DNA of 12,925 nucleotides from the NCBI GenBank assembly GCA_023457135.1, contig JAEWMO010000057.1:1-12925 (forward strand), in the 5' to 3' direction. Source of the stretch: Methanobacteriota archaeon. Its GTDB lineage: Archaea; Halobacteriota; Methanomicrobia; Methanomicrobiales; Methanoculleaceae. Shown one piece after another: positions 6,337 through 12,068 of the stretch. Below the pieces are notes generated by a model. The model did not search any database. It had not been told where the DNA came from and saw nothing but the letters and a program-made list of their open reading frames with translations. Each line of letters opens with the position of its first letter. The stretch's first letter is position 1. A program made the position numbers and the translations under genes.

Positions 6337-7194
6337 TCAGCACGTCTCACTGCAGCCGCAGGTGCAGCCCGCCGGTTTCCTCGCGCCGACCTTGATGCTC
6401 ACGATGCTCTTCGCAAGCGACACCCGCTCGTCCCCGTCAGGAGAGAGGCTGCTGATGATCCCGGCGAGCTCGGGCCCGCTCACGATCAGGTCGAGCGGGA
6501 AGACCGTCTCCCCCTCGACCGTGATCTCCGCAAAGCCCGCACCGGCGATGCTCGCGAGGTACTCCTCCCTCGCCAGCGCGCCCGCGACACAGCTGTTGTA
6601 GAGGAGCGGCGACTCCAGCAGGGGCTCCGGGAGCGGCGCCGTAAGAACGATATCGGAAACCATGAGCCTGCCGCCGGGGCGGAGAACCCGGAACGCCTCG
6701 CGGAAAACCTGCGCTTTGTCGGGCGAGAGGTTGATGACACAGTTAGAGAGGATGACGTCGACGGAACTGTCTGCCACCGGCAGGTGCTCGATCTCGCCGA
6801 GACGGAACTCCACGTTTGTATGCCCCCCTCTCCGCGCGTTCTCCCGCGCCTTATCAAGCATCCCGGGCGTCATGTCGACGCCGATGACGCGGCCCGCCGG
6901 GCCGACCCTCGCCGCCGCGAGGAACGAGTCGAATCCGGCCCCCGACCCCAGGTCGAGGACGACTTCGCCTCCCCGGAGGGAGGCAAGAGCCACGGGGTTG
7001 CCGCACCCGAGCCCCAGGTTCGCGCCCTCCGGCGCCTGCTCGAGGTCTTCTTCCGTGTAGCCGATCCCGAGGCTCACCGATTCCGCCGTCCTGCCGGTGC
7101 CGCAGCACCCGGCTCCACACCCGCACCCGCCCTGCCGGGCAGCAACCTGCCCGTAGGCGGTGCGCACCTGTTTGTGAATATCCTCTTTCTTCAT
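6337..7194 (-). CDS. arsM: Arsenite S-adenosylmethionine methyltransferase (ArsM type)
   Basis: This 285-residue protein matches ArsM/AS3MT enzymes, which bind As(III) by cysteine thiolates and add methyl groups from SAM using thiol reductants such as thioredoxin. The SAM motif I is VVLDLGSGAGFDSF (78-91), followed by GVDMTPGML (105-113). The three conserved ArsM cysteines are all present: C64 in GLGCGNPVA, C152 in ILSNCVINL and C202 in YNSCVAGAL. Extra cysteines cluster at both ends: C24, C26, C30 and C31 (CGCGAGCC), and C277, C279, C281 and C285 (CTCGCSETC). These may bind metal(loid). The start has a strong SD, GGAGGG (7203-7208), at 8-base spacing. The gene follows the AbrB-like regulator by 16 bases, so the two form an operon. 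The Grx-TrxR fusion gene upstream on the same strand could supply reductant. Confidence 0.93.
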   Translation of the reverse strand: MKKEDIHKQVRTAYGQVAARQGGCGCGAGCCGTGRTAESVSLGIGYTEEDLEQAPEGANLGLGCGNPVALASLRGGEVVLDLGSGAGFDSFLAAARVGPAGRVIGVDMTPGMLDKARENARRGGHTNVEFRLGEIEHLPVADSSVDVILSNCVINLSPDKAQVFREAFRVLRPGGRLMVSDIVLTAPLPEPLLESPLLYNSCVAGALAREEYLASIAGAGFAEITVEGETVFPLDLIVSGPELAGIISSLSPDGDERVSLAKSIVSIKVGARKPAGCTCGCSETC

Positions 7195-7202
7195 CGTAAC
7201 GA

Positions 7203-7208
7203 CCCTCC
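7203..7208 (-). promoter_or_regulatory. Shine-Dalgarno site of arsM
   Basis: On the minus strand this reads GGAGGG, 8 bases before the arsM ATG. It sits in the 16-base gap after the regulator's stop. An internal operon gene with a strong SD contrasts with the SD-less first genes nearby. Confidence 0.75.
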
Positions 7209-7210
7209 GG

Positions 7211-7501
7211 TCAGTCTGATTCCTGTTTCCCTGAGATCTCCTCCGCCATGGGAGAGAGCAGCGCCGTCACCATGCCGTTGAAGTGGCTCGCCTTGACCAG
7301 CGTGATGCAGCAGACGTCGCCTTCCCTCCCCCAGAAGACAACCGCAAGCCGATCGCCGGGGGTGATTCCCGCTCGTTCCCGGAGATCCTTCGGGAGCACC
7401 ACCTGTCCCCGTGCGTCGACGCTCACGACCGCCTCGATCGTGCAGCCCCCGGAACAGGAAGGGCCCTGCTCATCTTCCGGGGTGTGTCCCGTACATTCCA
7501 T
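7211..7501 (-). CDS. AbrB/SpoVT-fold regulator, cysteine-rich, possibly of the HgcAB-associated (HgcC-like) type
   Basis: This 96-residue protein has a clear AbrB/MazE/SpoVT swapped-hairpin domain: VVSVDARGQVVLPKDLRERA (25-44) followed by GITPGDRLAVVFW (45-57). It carries cysteines uncommon in this fold: C3, C16 and C20 (CSGGC) before the domain, and a CC pair at 64-65 (GDVCCITLVKA). From memory, a family named HgcAB-associated protein has the same layout, with a CCI-x-L-x-K segment and a C-terminal GMV..LL.PM stretch like GMVTALLSPM here; this link was not checked. No hgcAB genes are in the window. Placement directly before arsM suggests it senses or regulates arsenic or mercury handling, which is inference. 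No SD is seen; a weak TATA-like ACGTTATG (7525-7532) is about 27 bases upstream, so the start may be leaderless. Confidence 0.82.
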   Translation of the reverse strand: MECTGHTPEDEQGPSCSGGCTIEAVVSVDARGQVVLPKDLRERAGITPGDRLAVVFWGREGDVCCITLVKASHFNGMVTALLSPMAEEISGKQESD

Positions 7502-7782
7502 GGATCAGGAGTACATGCAGAGAGACATAACGTTTTCTGAATTTTCTGAAAATTCCGAAATTCCCGTGCACAGGGATCATCACCGGCAGGTGCTCGCCAC
7601 GATAGGGAGCACTGATACCGGGTTCAACCTGCGAGGTAGCGGCACCGGGACCGGGGAAAAGCAGGAGGTCCCGGATGGGCCGAATCTCAGGGCACATACT
7701 GTATGCCGTCGGCCGGAGGAGAGCAGACGCCCGGGCAGAGAGGCTCCCGCGGCCGGGGTGAGGGGAGGGGAAGCGGCCCCCC
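7502..7782. other. 281-base intergenic region upstream of the regulator and downstream of the Grx-TrxR gene
   Basis: Apart from the dyad near its left end, no gene is supported. It contains a 6-bp hairpin (GTGCTC 7590-7595 with GAGCAC 7607-7612) and a short dyad CATAC-T-GTATG (7695-7705). At the right end is the GC-rich hairpin that overlaps the TrxR stop. A small RNA or a long 5' leader is possible but not demonstrable. Confidence 0.3.
7534..7560. promoter_or_regulatory. 27-bp dyad upstream of the regulator-arsM operon (candidate operator)
   Basis: The core GAATTTTC-T-GAAAATTC (7539-7555) is a perfect 8-bp inverted repeat around T7547. After one mismatched pair it extends with TTTC (7534-7537) and GAAA (7557-7560), giving 12 of 13 pairs. 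TTTTCTGA also occurs as a short tandem repeat (7533-7540 and 7542-7549). The centre is 46 bases from the regulator's ATG, just beyond the presumed TATA position. This suits an activator site or a repressor blocking TFB binding. Confidence 0.6.
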
Positions 7783-7786
7783 TCAC
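7758..7786 (-). terminator. GC-rich hairpin overlapping the 3' end of the Grx-TrxR gene
   Basis: GTGAGGGG (7758-7765) pairs perfectly with CCCCTCAC (7779-7786) across a 13-base loop. The stem includes the TrxR stop codon (7783-7785, minus strand). No T run follows, so termination or mRNA 3' stabilisation are both possible. Confidence 0.35.
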
Positions 7787-8958
7787 GGGCAGACCATCCG
7801 CTCTTCCAGCCGCTCGTTCTCGAGGAACTCGTGTGCCGCGAGCGCCGCCTTCGCTCCCTCGCCGGCGGCGACGATGATCTGCTTGGCCCGGACACAGGTC
7901 ACGTCTCCCGCTGCAAAGAGCCCGGGCACGTTCGTCTGGCTGTTCTCGTCGATGAGGATCTCGCCCCGCTCGTTCAATGCCACCAGGTCCCCGAGGAATC
8001 CCGTCTTCGGCATAAGCCCGATCGCAAGGAAAAGCCCCTCGACGTTGAGAACCGTCTCTTCTCCGCTCTCGCGATCCCGGATCGTGATCCCGGTCAGGGC
8101 CGCGTCCCCGTGGAGGTCCGTCACCTCGTGGTTGAGGAAGACCCCGATTCCCTCCTCCTCTGCCCGCGCGGCATAGACCTCGTCGCACCGGAGGGCGCTC
8201 CGGACGACCACGGTGACGGAGCTCGCGAACTTCTTCATCTCGATTGCAGTCTGGAGCGCCGCATTTCCGCCGCCGACGACGGCGACCGGCTTGTCGCGGA
8301 AGAGCGGGGCGTCGCAGACCGCGCAGACGGAGATGCCTTTCCCGATAAGCCGATCCTCACCGGGAAGCCCGAGCTTTCGGGGCTCCTTTCCTGCGGCGAT
8401 GATGACCGTCCGGCATTGGTACGTGTGGCCCGATACCATCGTAACGACGAACGAGTCGCCCTTTTTCTCGACGCTCCGGACGCTGTCAAGTTCGAGACGG
8501 ACATCGAATCCCCTGACCTGCTCCTCGAACTTCCGGATGAGCTCCTCCCCGGTGATCGTCGCAAATCCCATATAGTTCTCGATCGCCCAGCTCCAGGACG
8601 CCTGGCCGCCGATATTCTCCGCTATGACGACGGTCTTCATGAGGTTCCGGGCGCAGTAGACCGCGGCGGTCAGCCCCGCCGGCCCGGCGCCCACGATGAC
8701 GGTATCGTAGATCCCGCCCTCGAGCGGTGTTCCGAAGAGTTCCCGGAGCCTTTTTGCATCGAACCCGACGATCACCTCTTCGCCGGAGATGGTGACCGGC
8801 ACCCCCCGCTGCCCCGACACCCGGACCATCTCCCGGGCTGCCTCGCGGTCCTTGCCGACGTCGATATGCTCATATTCAACGTCGTGCTTTTTTAAGAACG
8901 CCTCGACCATCCGGCAGTAGGGGCAGCTCTCCGTCGTGTAAACCTTCACACCTGCCAT
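7783..8958 (-). CDS. Glutaredoxin-like / thioredoxin reductase fusion
   Basis: From ATG 8958 the protein has 391 residues. Residues 1-80 are a glutaredoxin/NrdH-like domain: VKVYTTESCPYC with the active-site pair C12-x2-C15, and the cis-proline region RGVPVTI (51-57). Residues about 83-391 form a low-molecular-weight thioredoxin reductase with FAD loop GAGPAG (90-95), redox centre CAVC (212-215), NAD(P)H loop GGGNAA (229-234) and FAD motif FAAGDVT (348-354). The expected reaction passes NAD(P)H electrons through FAD and the CAVC disulfide to the fused glutaredoxin domain, and on to targets such as peroxiredoxin or ArsM (inferred). The frame opens at 9006, but the 16 extra residues are promoter sequence. 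A TATA-like TTAAATAG lies 26.5 bases before ATG 8958, and no SD is present. The longer track would put the promoter inside the gene. Confidence 0.93.
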   Translation of the reverse strand: MAGVKVYTTESCPYCRMVEAFLKKHDVEYEHIDVGKDREAAREMVRVSGQRGVPVTISGEEVIVGFDAKRLRELFGTPLEGGIYDTVIVGAGPAGLTAAVYCARNLMKTVVIAENIGGQASWSWAIENYMGFATITGEELIRKFEEQVRGFDVRLELDSVRSVEKKGDSFVVTMVSGHTYQCRTVIIAAGKEPRKLGLPGEDRLIGKGISVCAVCDAPLFRDKPVAVVGGGNAALQTAIEMKKFASSVTVVVRSALRCDEVYAARAEEEGIGVFLNHEVTDLHGDAALTGITIRDRESGEETVLNVEGLFLAIGLMPKTGFLGDLVALNERGEILIDENSQTNVPGLFAAGDVTCVRAKQIIVAAGEGAKAALAAHEFLENERLEERMVCP

Positions 8959-8980
8959 ATCATGGAGTAGCTCAGAAGCC

Positions 8981-8988
8981 CTATTTAA
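8981..8988 (-). promoter_or_regulatory. TATA box of the Grx-TrxR gene
   Basis: On the minus strand this reads TTAAATAG... within AGTTAAATAG, a good match to the archaeal TATA pattern, centred 26.5 bases before ATG 8958. It indicates a leaderless transcript and fixes the start. Confidence 0.65.
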
Positions 8989-9032
8989 CTTGCGCGTCCG
9001 CTTCACGAGAAGCAGCGTCGGGCACAGCGCTG

Positions 9033-9043
9033 GAAAAAAGTGG
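9033..9043 (-). terminator. T-run after the rubrerythrin stop
   Basis: On the minus strand CCACTTTTTTCC follows the rubrerythrin stop (9046-9048) within a few bases. A run of six Ts at a gene end is a typical archaeal termination signal. There is no strong hairpin before it. Confidence 0.5.
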
Positions 9044-9045
9044 GG

Positions 9046-9546
9046 TTATACGATCTCCCTGAACATACGTGCCGGAACCCCGCAGATCGGGCACTTCTCC
9101 GGCGCCGAGCCGAGCTCGATGTTGCCGCAGACCGGGCAGAGGAAGATCTTCTCTGCATCGAGATCTTTGCCTTCCCGGACGGACTCGAGTGCCTGGAGGT
9201 AGAGGTTGGCATGCACCTCCTCGGCCTTCATCGCGTGGGTGAAGACGATCGAGGCCTCGTTCTTCCGCTCCGCCTTTGCCTCGGCGACAAACGGGGGGTA
9301 CATCTCCATGAACTCGTGGTTCTCCCCTTCCATCGCGCCTTTCAGGTTCTCTTCGGTGCTTCCGACGGCGTTCAGGATGAAGAGGAGGCGTTTCGCGTGG
9401 ATGGCCTCCGCCTCGCTCGCTGCCCGGAAGAGTTTCCCTACTGCCGGGTAACCCTCGGCTGCTGCCTTCTCGGCAAAGACCGAGTATTTCCTGTTCGCCT
9501 GGGATTCCCCGGCGTATGCATTCCGAGCGTTCTCATCAGTCGTCAT
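9046..9546 (-). CDS. Rubrerythrin
   Basis: This 166-residue protein has the usual two-domain layout. An N-terminal four-helix diiron domain carries the carboxylate and histidine ligands: E14 (YAGESQANRKY), E47-x2-H50 (EAEAIH), a glutamate in the EFMEMYPPF region (about 78-81), and E109-x2-H112 (KAEEVH). The C-terminal rubredoxin-like knuckle has CPVC (137-140) and CPIC (152-155) for one Fe(SCys)4. Rubrerythrin reduces hydrogen peroxide in the cytosol of anaerobes using electrons passed through rubredoxin-type carriers. It is a single-gene unit with its own TATA-like box and a T-run terminator, between the Grx-TrxR gene and the divergent CDF transporter. There is no SD, so a leaderless start is likely. 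The rubredoxin domain is close-spaced, as in short archaeal forms. Confidence 0.95.
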   Translation of the reverse strand: MTTDENARNAYAGESQANRKYSVFAEKAAAEGYPAVGKLFRAASEAEAIHAKRLLFILNAVGSTEENLKGAMEGENHEFMEMYPPFVAEAKAERKNEASIVFTHAMKAEEVHANLYLQALESVREGKDLDAEKIFLCPVCGNIELGSAPEKCPICGVPARMFREIV

Positions 9547-9570
9547 AATGGGATCATTTCGGAAGTTGCC

Positions 9571-9578
9571 TTATTAAA
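9571..9578 (-). promoter_or_regulatory. TATA box of the rubrerythrin gene
   Basis: On the minus strand this reads TTTAATAA, centred 28.5 bases before the rubrerythrin ATG. It is preceded by the purine-rich GGTGAAAGG, which could be a BRE. There is no SD between it and the ATG. Confidence 0.6.
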
Positions 9579-9630
9579 CCTTTCACCCCTCCGGAAACCC
9601 TATGCAGGGGGAACGCCATTACCCCGGCGC

Positions 9631-10590
9631 ATGCAGGACGATGAGACCGGCCTGAGATCGAGCACCGGAAACACAGAACCGGGACTTGAGAAGGCCGAAG
9701 GGCTTCAATCCGGAGCCGGAACACCGGATGTGCGAGTCAGGGTGCAGCGGATCTTCATCCTCGTCCTCTCCCTGAACCTCTCCGTTGCACTCGCAAAAGC
9801 GCTCTTCGGACTGCTTGCCGGGTCCGTCAGCATGGTGGCGGACGCCATCCATTCAGGATTCGACTCCTTCTCAAACGTCGTCGGTATCGTCGCCCTCTAC
9901 TTCGCAGCGCGACCCCCCGACCCGAAACATCCCTACGGCCACGGCAAGATCGAGACGCTCGGAACCCTGGTCATCGGGGCGATGCTCCTCCTGACCGCCG
10001 CCGGGATCATCTTCGAAGGCTATCAGCGCCTCGTTGATGTCGCCGTCCCCGCGATCACCCCGGTCACCGTCGGGGTGATGATCGCAACGCTCATCGTCAA
10101 CCTCGCTGTCTCCACCTACGAGAAGAGGAAGGGCGAGGAGTACCGGAGCCAGATCCTGGTCGCCGACTCCATGCACACCAGAAGCGATGTCTTCGTCTCC
10201 GTCGCCGTCCTCGGCGGCTTCCTCGCCGTCGGGCTCGGGTACCCGCAGGCAGATCCGATCATCGCCTTCGCCATCGGCCTCCTCATCGCAAGGATGGGGC
10301 TCGCAATCCTTTACGATGCCGCACAGGTCCTCACCGACGCGATGAACCTCCCCTGCGACCCGGCGCTCATCCGGGCCGTGGTGCTGGATACCCCGGGGGT
10401 GTCCGGGTATCACAACTTCCGGTGCCGGGGGAAACCGGGGGAGATCTTTGCCGATATTCATATCGCCGTCGATCCGGGGCTCTCTGTTGCCGGGGCCCAT
10501 GATATCTCCGAGGAGGTGGAGCAGCGGCTCAGGAGGGCGGTGCCGGGACTCACCGAGGTCGTCGTGCATATCGAGCCCGACGGCTCATGA
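9631..10590 (+). CDS. Cation diffusion facilitator (CDF) family metal transporter
   Basis: This 319-residue protein has about six membrane segments, starting near residue 40 (RIFILVLSLNLSVALAKALF). Metal-site motifs are H74-x3-D78 in ADAIHSGFD (TM2) and H182-x3-D186 in ADSMHTRSD (TM5). The HxxxD pair in both helices is typical of Zn- or Zn/Fe-type members rather than Mn-type DxxxD members, so export of Zn(II) or Fe(II) is likely but unproven. PKHPYGHGKIETLG (98-111) is a family block. The C-terminal cytosolic domain (about 240-319) has the alpha-beta metallochaperone-like fold and ends in VVVHIEPDG. Residues 1-35 are polar and poorly conserved in type; GTG 9730 is an alternative start, and the frame also runs open upstream across the divergent rubrerythrin gene. 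The stop shares TCATGA with the convergent flavodoxin gene. Confidence 0.9.
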   Translation: MQDDETGLRSSTGNTEPGLEKAEGLQSGAGTPDVRVRVQRIFILVLSLNLSVALAKALFGLLAGSVSMVADAIHSGFDSFSNVVGIVALYFAARPPDPKHPYGHGKIETLGTLVIGAMLLLTAAGIIFEGYQRLVDVAVPAITPVTVGVMIATLIVNLAVSTYEKRKGEEYRSQILVADSMHTRSDVFVSVAVLGGFLAVGLGYPQADPIIAFAIGLLIARMGLAILYDAAQVLTDAMNLPCDPALIRAVVLDTPGVSGYHNFRCRGKPGEIFADIHIAVDPGLSVAGAHDISEEVEQRLRRAVPGLTEVVVHIEPDGS

Positions 10591-11193
10591 TGCGGAAGCA
10601 CCGGCCGCAAGGAGCCTGCCGAGTTCGCGGCCCTTCTGGTATGCCGCCTCCATCACCTCCGGCCGGGTCGTGATATCCTGGATGGTGTCCATATCGTTCC
10701 GGAGCACCTCATCCCAGAGAGGACAGTCGATGATCTCCCCGAACGCCCGGATGGTCATCCTGGCCCCCTCAAAGACATTCGGGATATTCATCCCCGCGAT
10801 CGATATGAAGAGCATCCTGCGCTCATTCCGGTGCTCAGGGGAGATGAAGGATCGGCCCCGGTGGTATTTGGCCATGTAAAAGACCTGGAACCGGTCCATG
10901 AAGGATTTGAGCCTTCCGGGAATCCCCATCGTCATGATGGGGGTCGCGATGATCAGGCCGTCCATCTCCCGGAACTTCTTGAATATCCCCTCCATCTCGT
11001 CCTGGATCAGGCAGGTCTCGCTCCCCTTGCACTGGAAGAACTCCATACAGGGCAGAACGTCCATGTGGGCGACCTCAATCTTCTCGACCGCGACCCCTTC
11101 CTCCTCCACGCCGCGGATAGCTTCATCGAGAAGGCGTGCGGTGTTCCCATCGAGAATGGGGCTCCCGAGCAGCGCAATAACCTTCTTTGTCAT
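10585..11193 (-). CDS. Flavodoxin-fold NAD(P)H-dependent FMN reductase, Isf-like but one cysteine short
   Basis: From ATG 11193 this protein has 202 residues. IALLGSPILDGNTARLLDEA (6-25) is the FMN phosphate loop of the NADPH-dependent FMN reductase/Isf group. TPIMTMGIPGRLKSFMDRF (84-102) is the second flavin-contact block. The cysteine cluster is C49, C55 and C61 (PCMEFFQC, then GSETC). In iron-sulfur flavoproteins of methanogens the compact motif usually has four cysteines, and the second position here is F52. A [4Fe-4S] cluster is therefore doubtful, and an FMN-only electron carrier or oxygen/peroxide-related reductase is more likely. The frame opens six codons earlier at 11211, but a TATA-like TTTTAATA is centred 27.5 bases before 11193 and no SD is present. 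A related protein starts at 12771. Confidence 0.87.
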   Translation of the reverse strand: MTKKVIALLGSPILDGNTARLLDEAIRGVEEEGVAVEKIEVAHMDVLPCMEFFQCKGSETCLIQDEMEGIFKKFREMDGLIIATPIMTMGIPGRLKSFMDRFQVFYMAKYHRGRSFISPEHRNERRMLFISIAGMNIPNVFEGARMTIRAFGEIIDCPLWDEVLRNDMDTIQDITTRPEVMEAAYQKGRELGRLLAAGASAS

Positions 11194-11216
11194 GATGGAG
11201 GGGTTATACATGACCC

Positions 11217-11224
11217 TATTAAAA
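11217..11224 (-). promoter_or_regulatory. TATA box of the flavodoxin-fold reductase gene
   Basis: On the minus strand this reads TTTTAATA, centred 27.5 bases before ATG 11193. It supports a leaderless transcript starting at that ATG rather than at 11211. Confidence 0.6.
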
Positions 11225-11228
11225 GAAT

Positions 11229-11248
11229 GCGGGACTCCGGATTGCAGG
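11229..11248 (+). repeat. Intergenic 20-base repeat, copy 2
   Basis: GCGGGACTCCGGATTGCAGG differs by one base from 997-1016. It lies between the divergent promoters of the flavodoxin gene and the peroxide operon. GCGGG (11229-11233) can pair with CCCGC (11250-11254), forming a loose hairpin. Confidence 0.5.
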
Positions 11249-11280
11249 GGCCCGCTCCGGCCTTGCCGGGGTGGATACTG

Positions 11281-11288
11281 CTAAATAC
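11281..11288 (+). promoter_or_regulatory. TATA-like box of the zinc ribbon-desulforedoxin-CMD-peroxiredoxin operon
   Basis: CTAAATAC is centred about 27 bases before 11312. A transcript starting there would have a leader of about 10 bases containing GGTGA (11311-11315), 6 bases before GTG 11322. This leadered design differs from the leaderless single genes nearby. Confidence 0.5.
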
Positions 11289-11321
11289 CTTGGAATGATA
11301 TTATCGAGTCGGTGAATACCT

Positions 11322-11564
11322 GTGGCCGAACCAGAAGCCAGAACTACAGCAAAGGCCGGAGAGAAGCCAGGCCCCGGCCGGTTTATCTGTATCGACTGTG
11401 GACGTGAGGTCCGGATTGACAGCACCGATGAAGATCTCGTCAAATGCCCGACCTGCGCCTGCGAGATGTACAACTGCTTCCCGATGACTCATATCAGGCC
11501 GGACATCAAGACACCCGAGGATGTCATGAACCCTCCTGAGAGGAAGAAGAACAAGACCGAATAG
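11322..11564 (+). CDS. Small zinc-ribbon / rubredoxin-like protein
   Basis: This 80-residue protein starts at GTG 11322, supported by GGTGA at 6-base spacing. The N-terminal 20 residues are polar. FICIDCGREV gives C23-x2-C26, and KCPTCACEMYNC gives C42-x2-C45 plus C47 and C52. The first four cysteines form a zinc-ribbon or rubredoxin-like site; the extra two are unusual. The second knuckle lacks the glycine after its cysteines that rubredoxins carry (CPxCG), so zinc binding is favoured over Fe, though not proven. The C-terminal tail is charged (ERKKNKTE). It is the first gene of an operon with desulforedoxin, an AhpD/CMD-like protein and peroxiredoxin, so a role in redox stress as carrier or scaffold is inferred. 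Confidence 0.75.
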   Translation: MAEPEARTTAKAGEKPGPGRFICIDCGREVRIDSTDEDLVKCPTCACEMYNCFPMTHIRPDIKTPEDVMNPPERKKNKTE

Positions 11565-11577
11565 CGAGGTGAGAACC

Positions 11578-11703
11578 ATGGTGAACGTATCGGCAAAGGG
11601 TGAGGTCTACCGCTGCGAGATCTGCGGGAACGTCGTCCAGGTCATCGAGGCCGGCGGCGGCGAGCTGGTCTGCTGCGGCGAACCGATGGTCCTTGAGGAG
11701 TGA
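11578..11703 (+). CDS. Desulforedoxin (41-residue Fe(SCys)4 protein)
   Basis: This 41-residue frame carries the desulforedoxin signature: VYRCEICGNVVQVIEAGGGE then LVCCGEPM, with C13-x2-C16 and the adjacent pair C32-C33. Desulforedoxins are about 36 residues and dimeric, each chain binding one Fe in a distorted rubredoxin-like site. The same domain forms the N terminus of desulfoferrodoxin, whose superoxide reductase (neelaredoxin) part is absent here. The start has a good SD, GAGGTGA (11566-11572), with 5-base spacing. It begins 13 bases after the zinc-ribbon stop, and its own stop is followed 5 bases later by the next gene. It probably passes single electrons to a peroxide or superoxide enzyme; which one is unknown. 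Confidence 0.92.
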   Translation: MVNVSAKGEVYRCEICGNVVQVIEAGGGELVCCGEPMVLEE

Positions 11704-11708
11704 GGGAT

Positions 11709-12065
11709 ATGGAAGAGAACCAGAAGCATCTCGAAGAGAAGATCGGGAAGGTCCCTGAGATCTTCAAGGAGCTCAAGGAGACGGACCCCGACCTCTACGG
11801 GAGGGTCATGGGGCTTGACCAGATGATCTGGGCCGACGGCGCCCTCTCAAGGCAGACGAAGAAGATCATCGCGATCGCCGTCGCCGCGGCACTCCGGGAC
11901 GAGCATGCTGTTCGCGCGCAGATGGCCGGCGCGGGGAGGCTCGGCGTCGCGAAGCAGGAGATCGAGGAGGGGCTCAGGGTCGCGTTCCTGCTCGCGGGGA
12001 TGCCGGCGTACGTCTACGGCAAGACCGCGCTTGAGGAGTATCTCGGCGACCGGCCGCGGAAGTAA
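11709..12065 (+). CDS. AhpD/carboxymuconolactone-decarboxylase-like protein lacking the AhpD CxxC
   Basis: This 118-residue protein has the CMD/AhpD helical fold (PF02627): ALSRQTKKIIAIAVAAALRD (45-64), then GRLGVAKQEIEEGLRVAFLL (76-95) and AGMPAYVYGKTALEEY (96-111). In AhpD, a CxxCxxH segment here reduces peroxiredoxin AhpC. At the matching place this protein reads DEHAVRAQ (64-71), with no cysteine and Q for the last histidine. It has no cysteine anywhere, so it cannot work as a dithiol reductase. Placed directly before peroxiredoxin, it may be a structural partner, a true CMD-type enzyme, or a binding protein. The start is ATG 11709 with SD GAGGAG (11695-11700) at 8 bases; GTG 11700 is an alternative overlapping the desulforedoxin stop. 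Confidence 0.82.
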   Translation: MEENQKHLEEKIGKVPEIFKELKETDPDLYGRVMGLDQMIWADGALSRQTKKIIAIAVAAALRDEHAVRAQMAGAGRLGVAKQEIEEGLRVAFLLAGMPAYVYGKTALEEYLGDRPRK

Positions 12066-12068
12066 GCC

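Noticed and set aside
7620..7660. GGTTCAACC stretch resembling a tRNA T-arm
   Set aside because: No acceptor, D or anticodon stems can be formed around it, so no tRNA is supported.
7831..8895. Long 354-codon open frame on the plus strand
   Set aside because: It is exactly antisense to the well-supported Grx-TrxR gene, has no recognisable domain, and is the kind of open frame expected opposite GC-rich coding DNA.
9040..9630. Upstream 197-codon extension of the CDF transporter
   Set aside because: It overlaps the rubrerythrin gene on the other strand and its promoter. The family begins near the first membrane helix, so this extension is an open-frame accident.
9602..9655. 17-codon ATG frame just before the CDF gene, placed about 27 bases after TTATTAAA on the plus strand
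   Set aside because: It could be a leaderless upstream peptide, but the TATA-like box is better assigned to rubrerythrin on the other strand and the peptide has no supporting feature.
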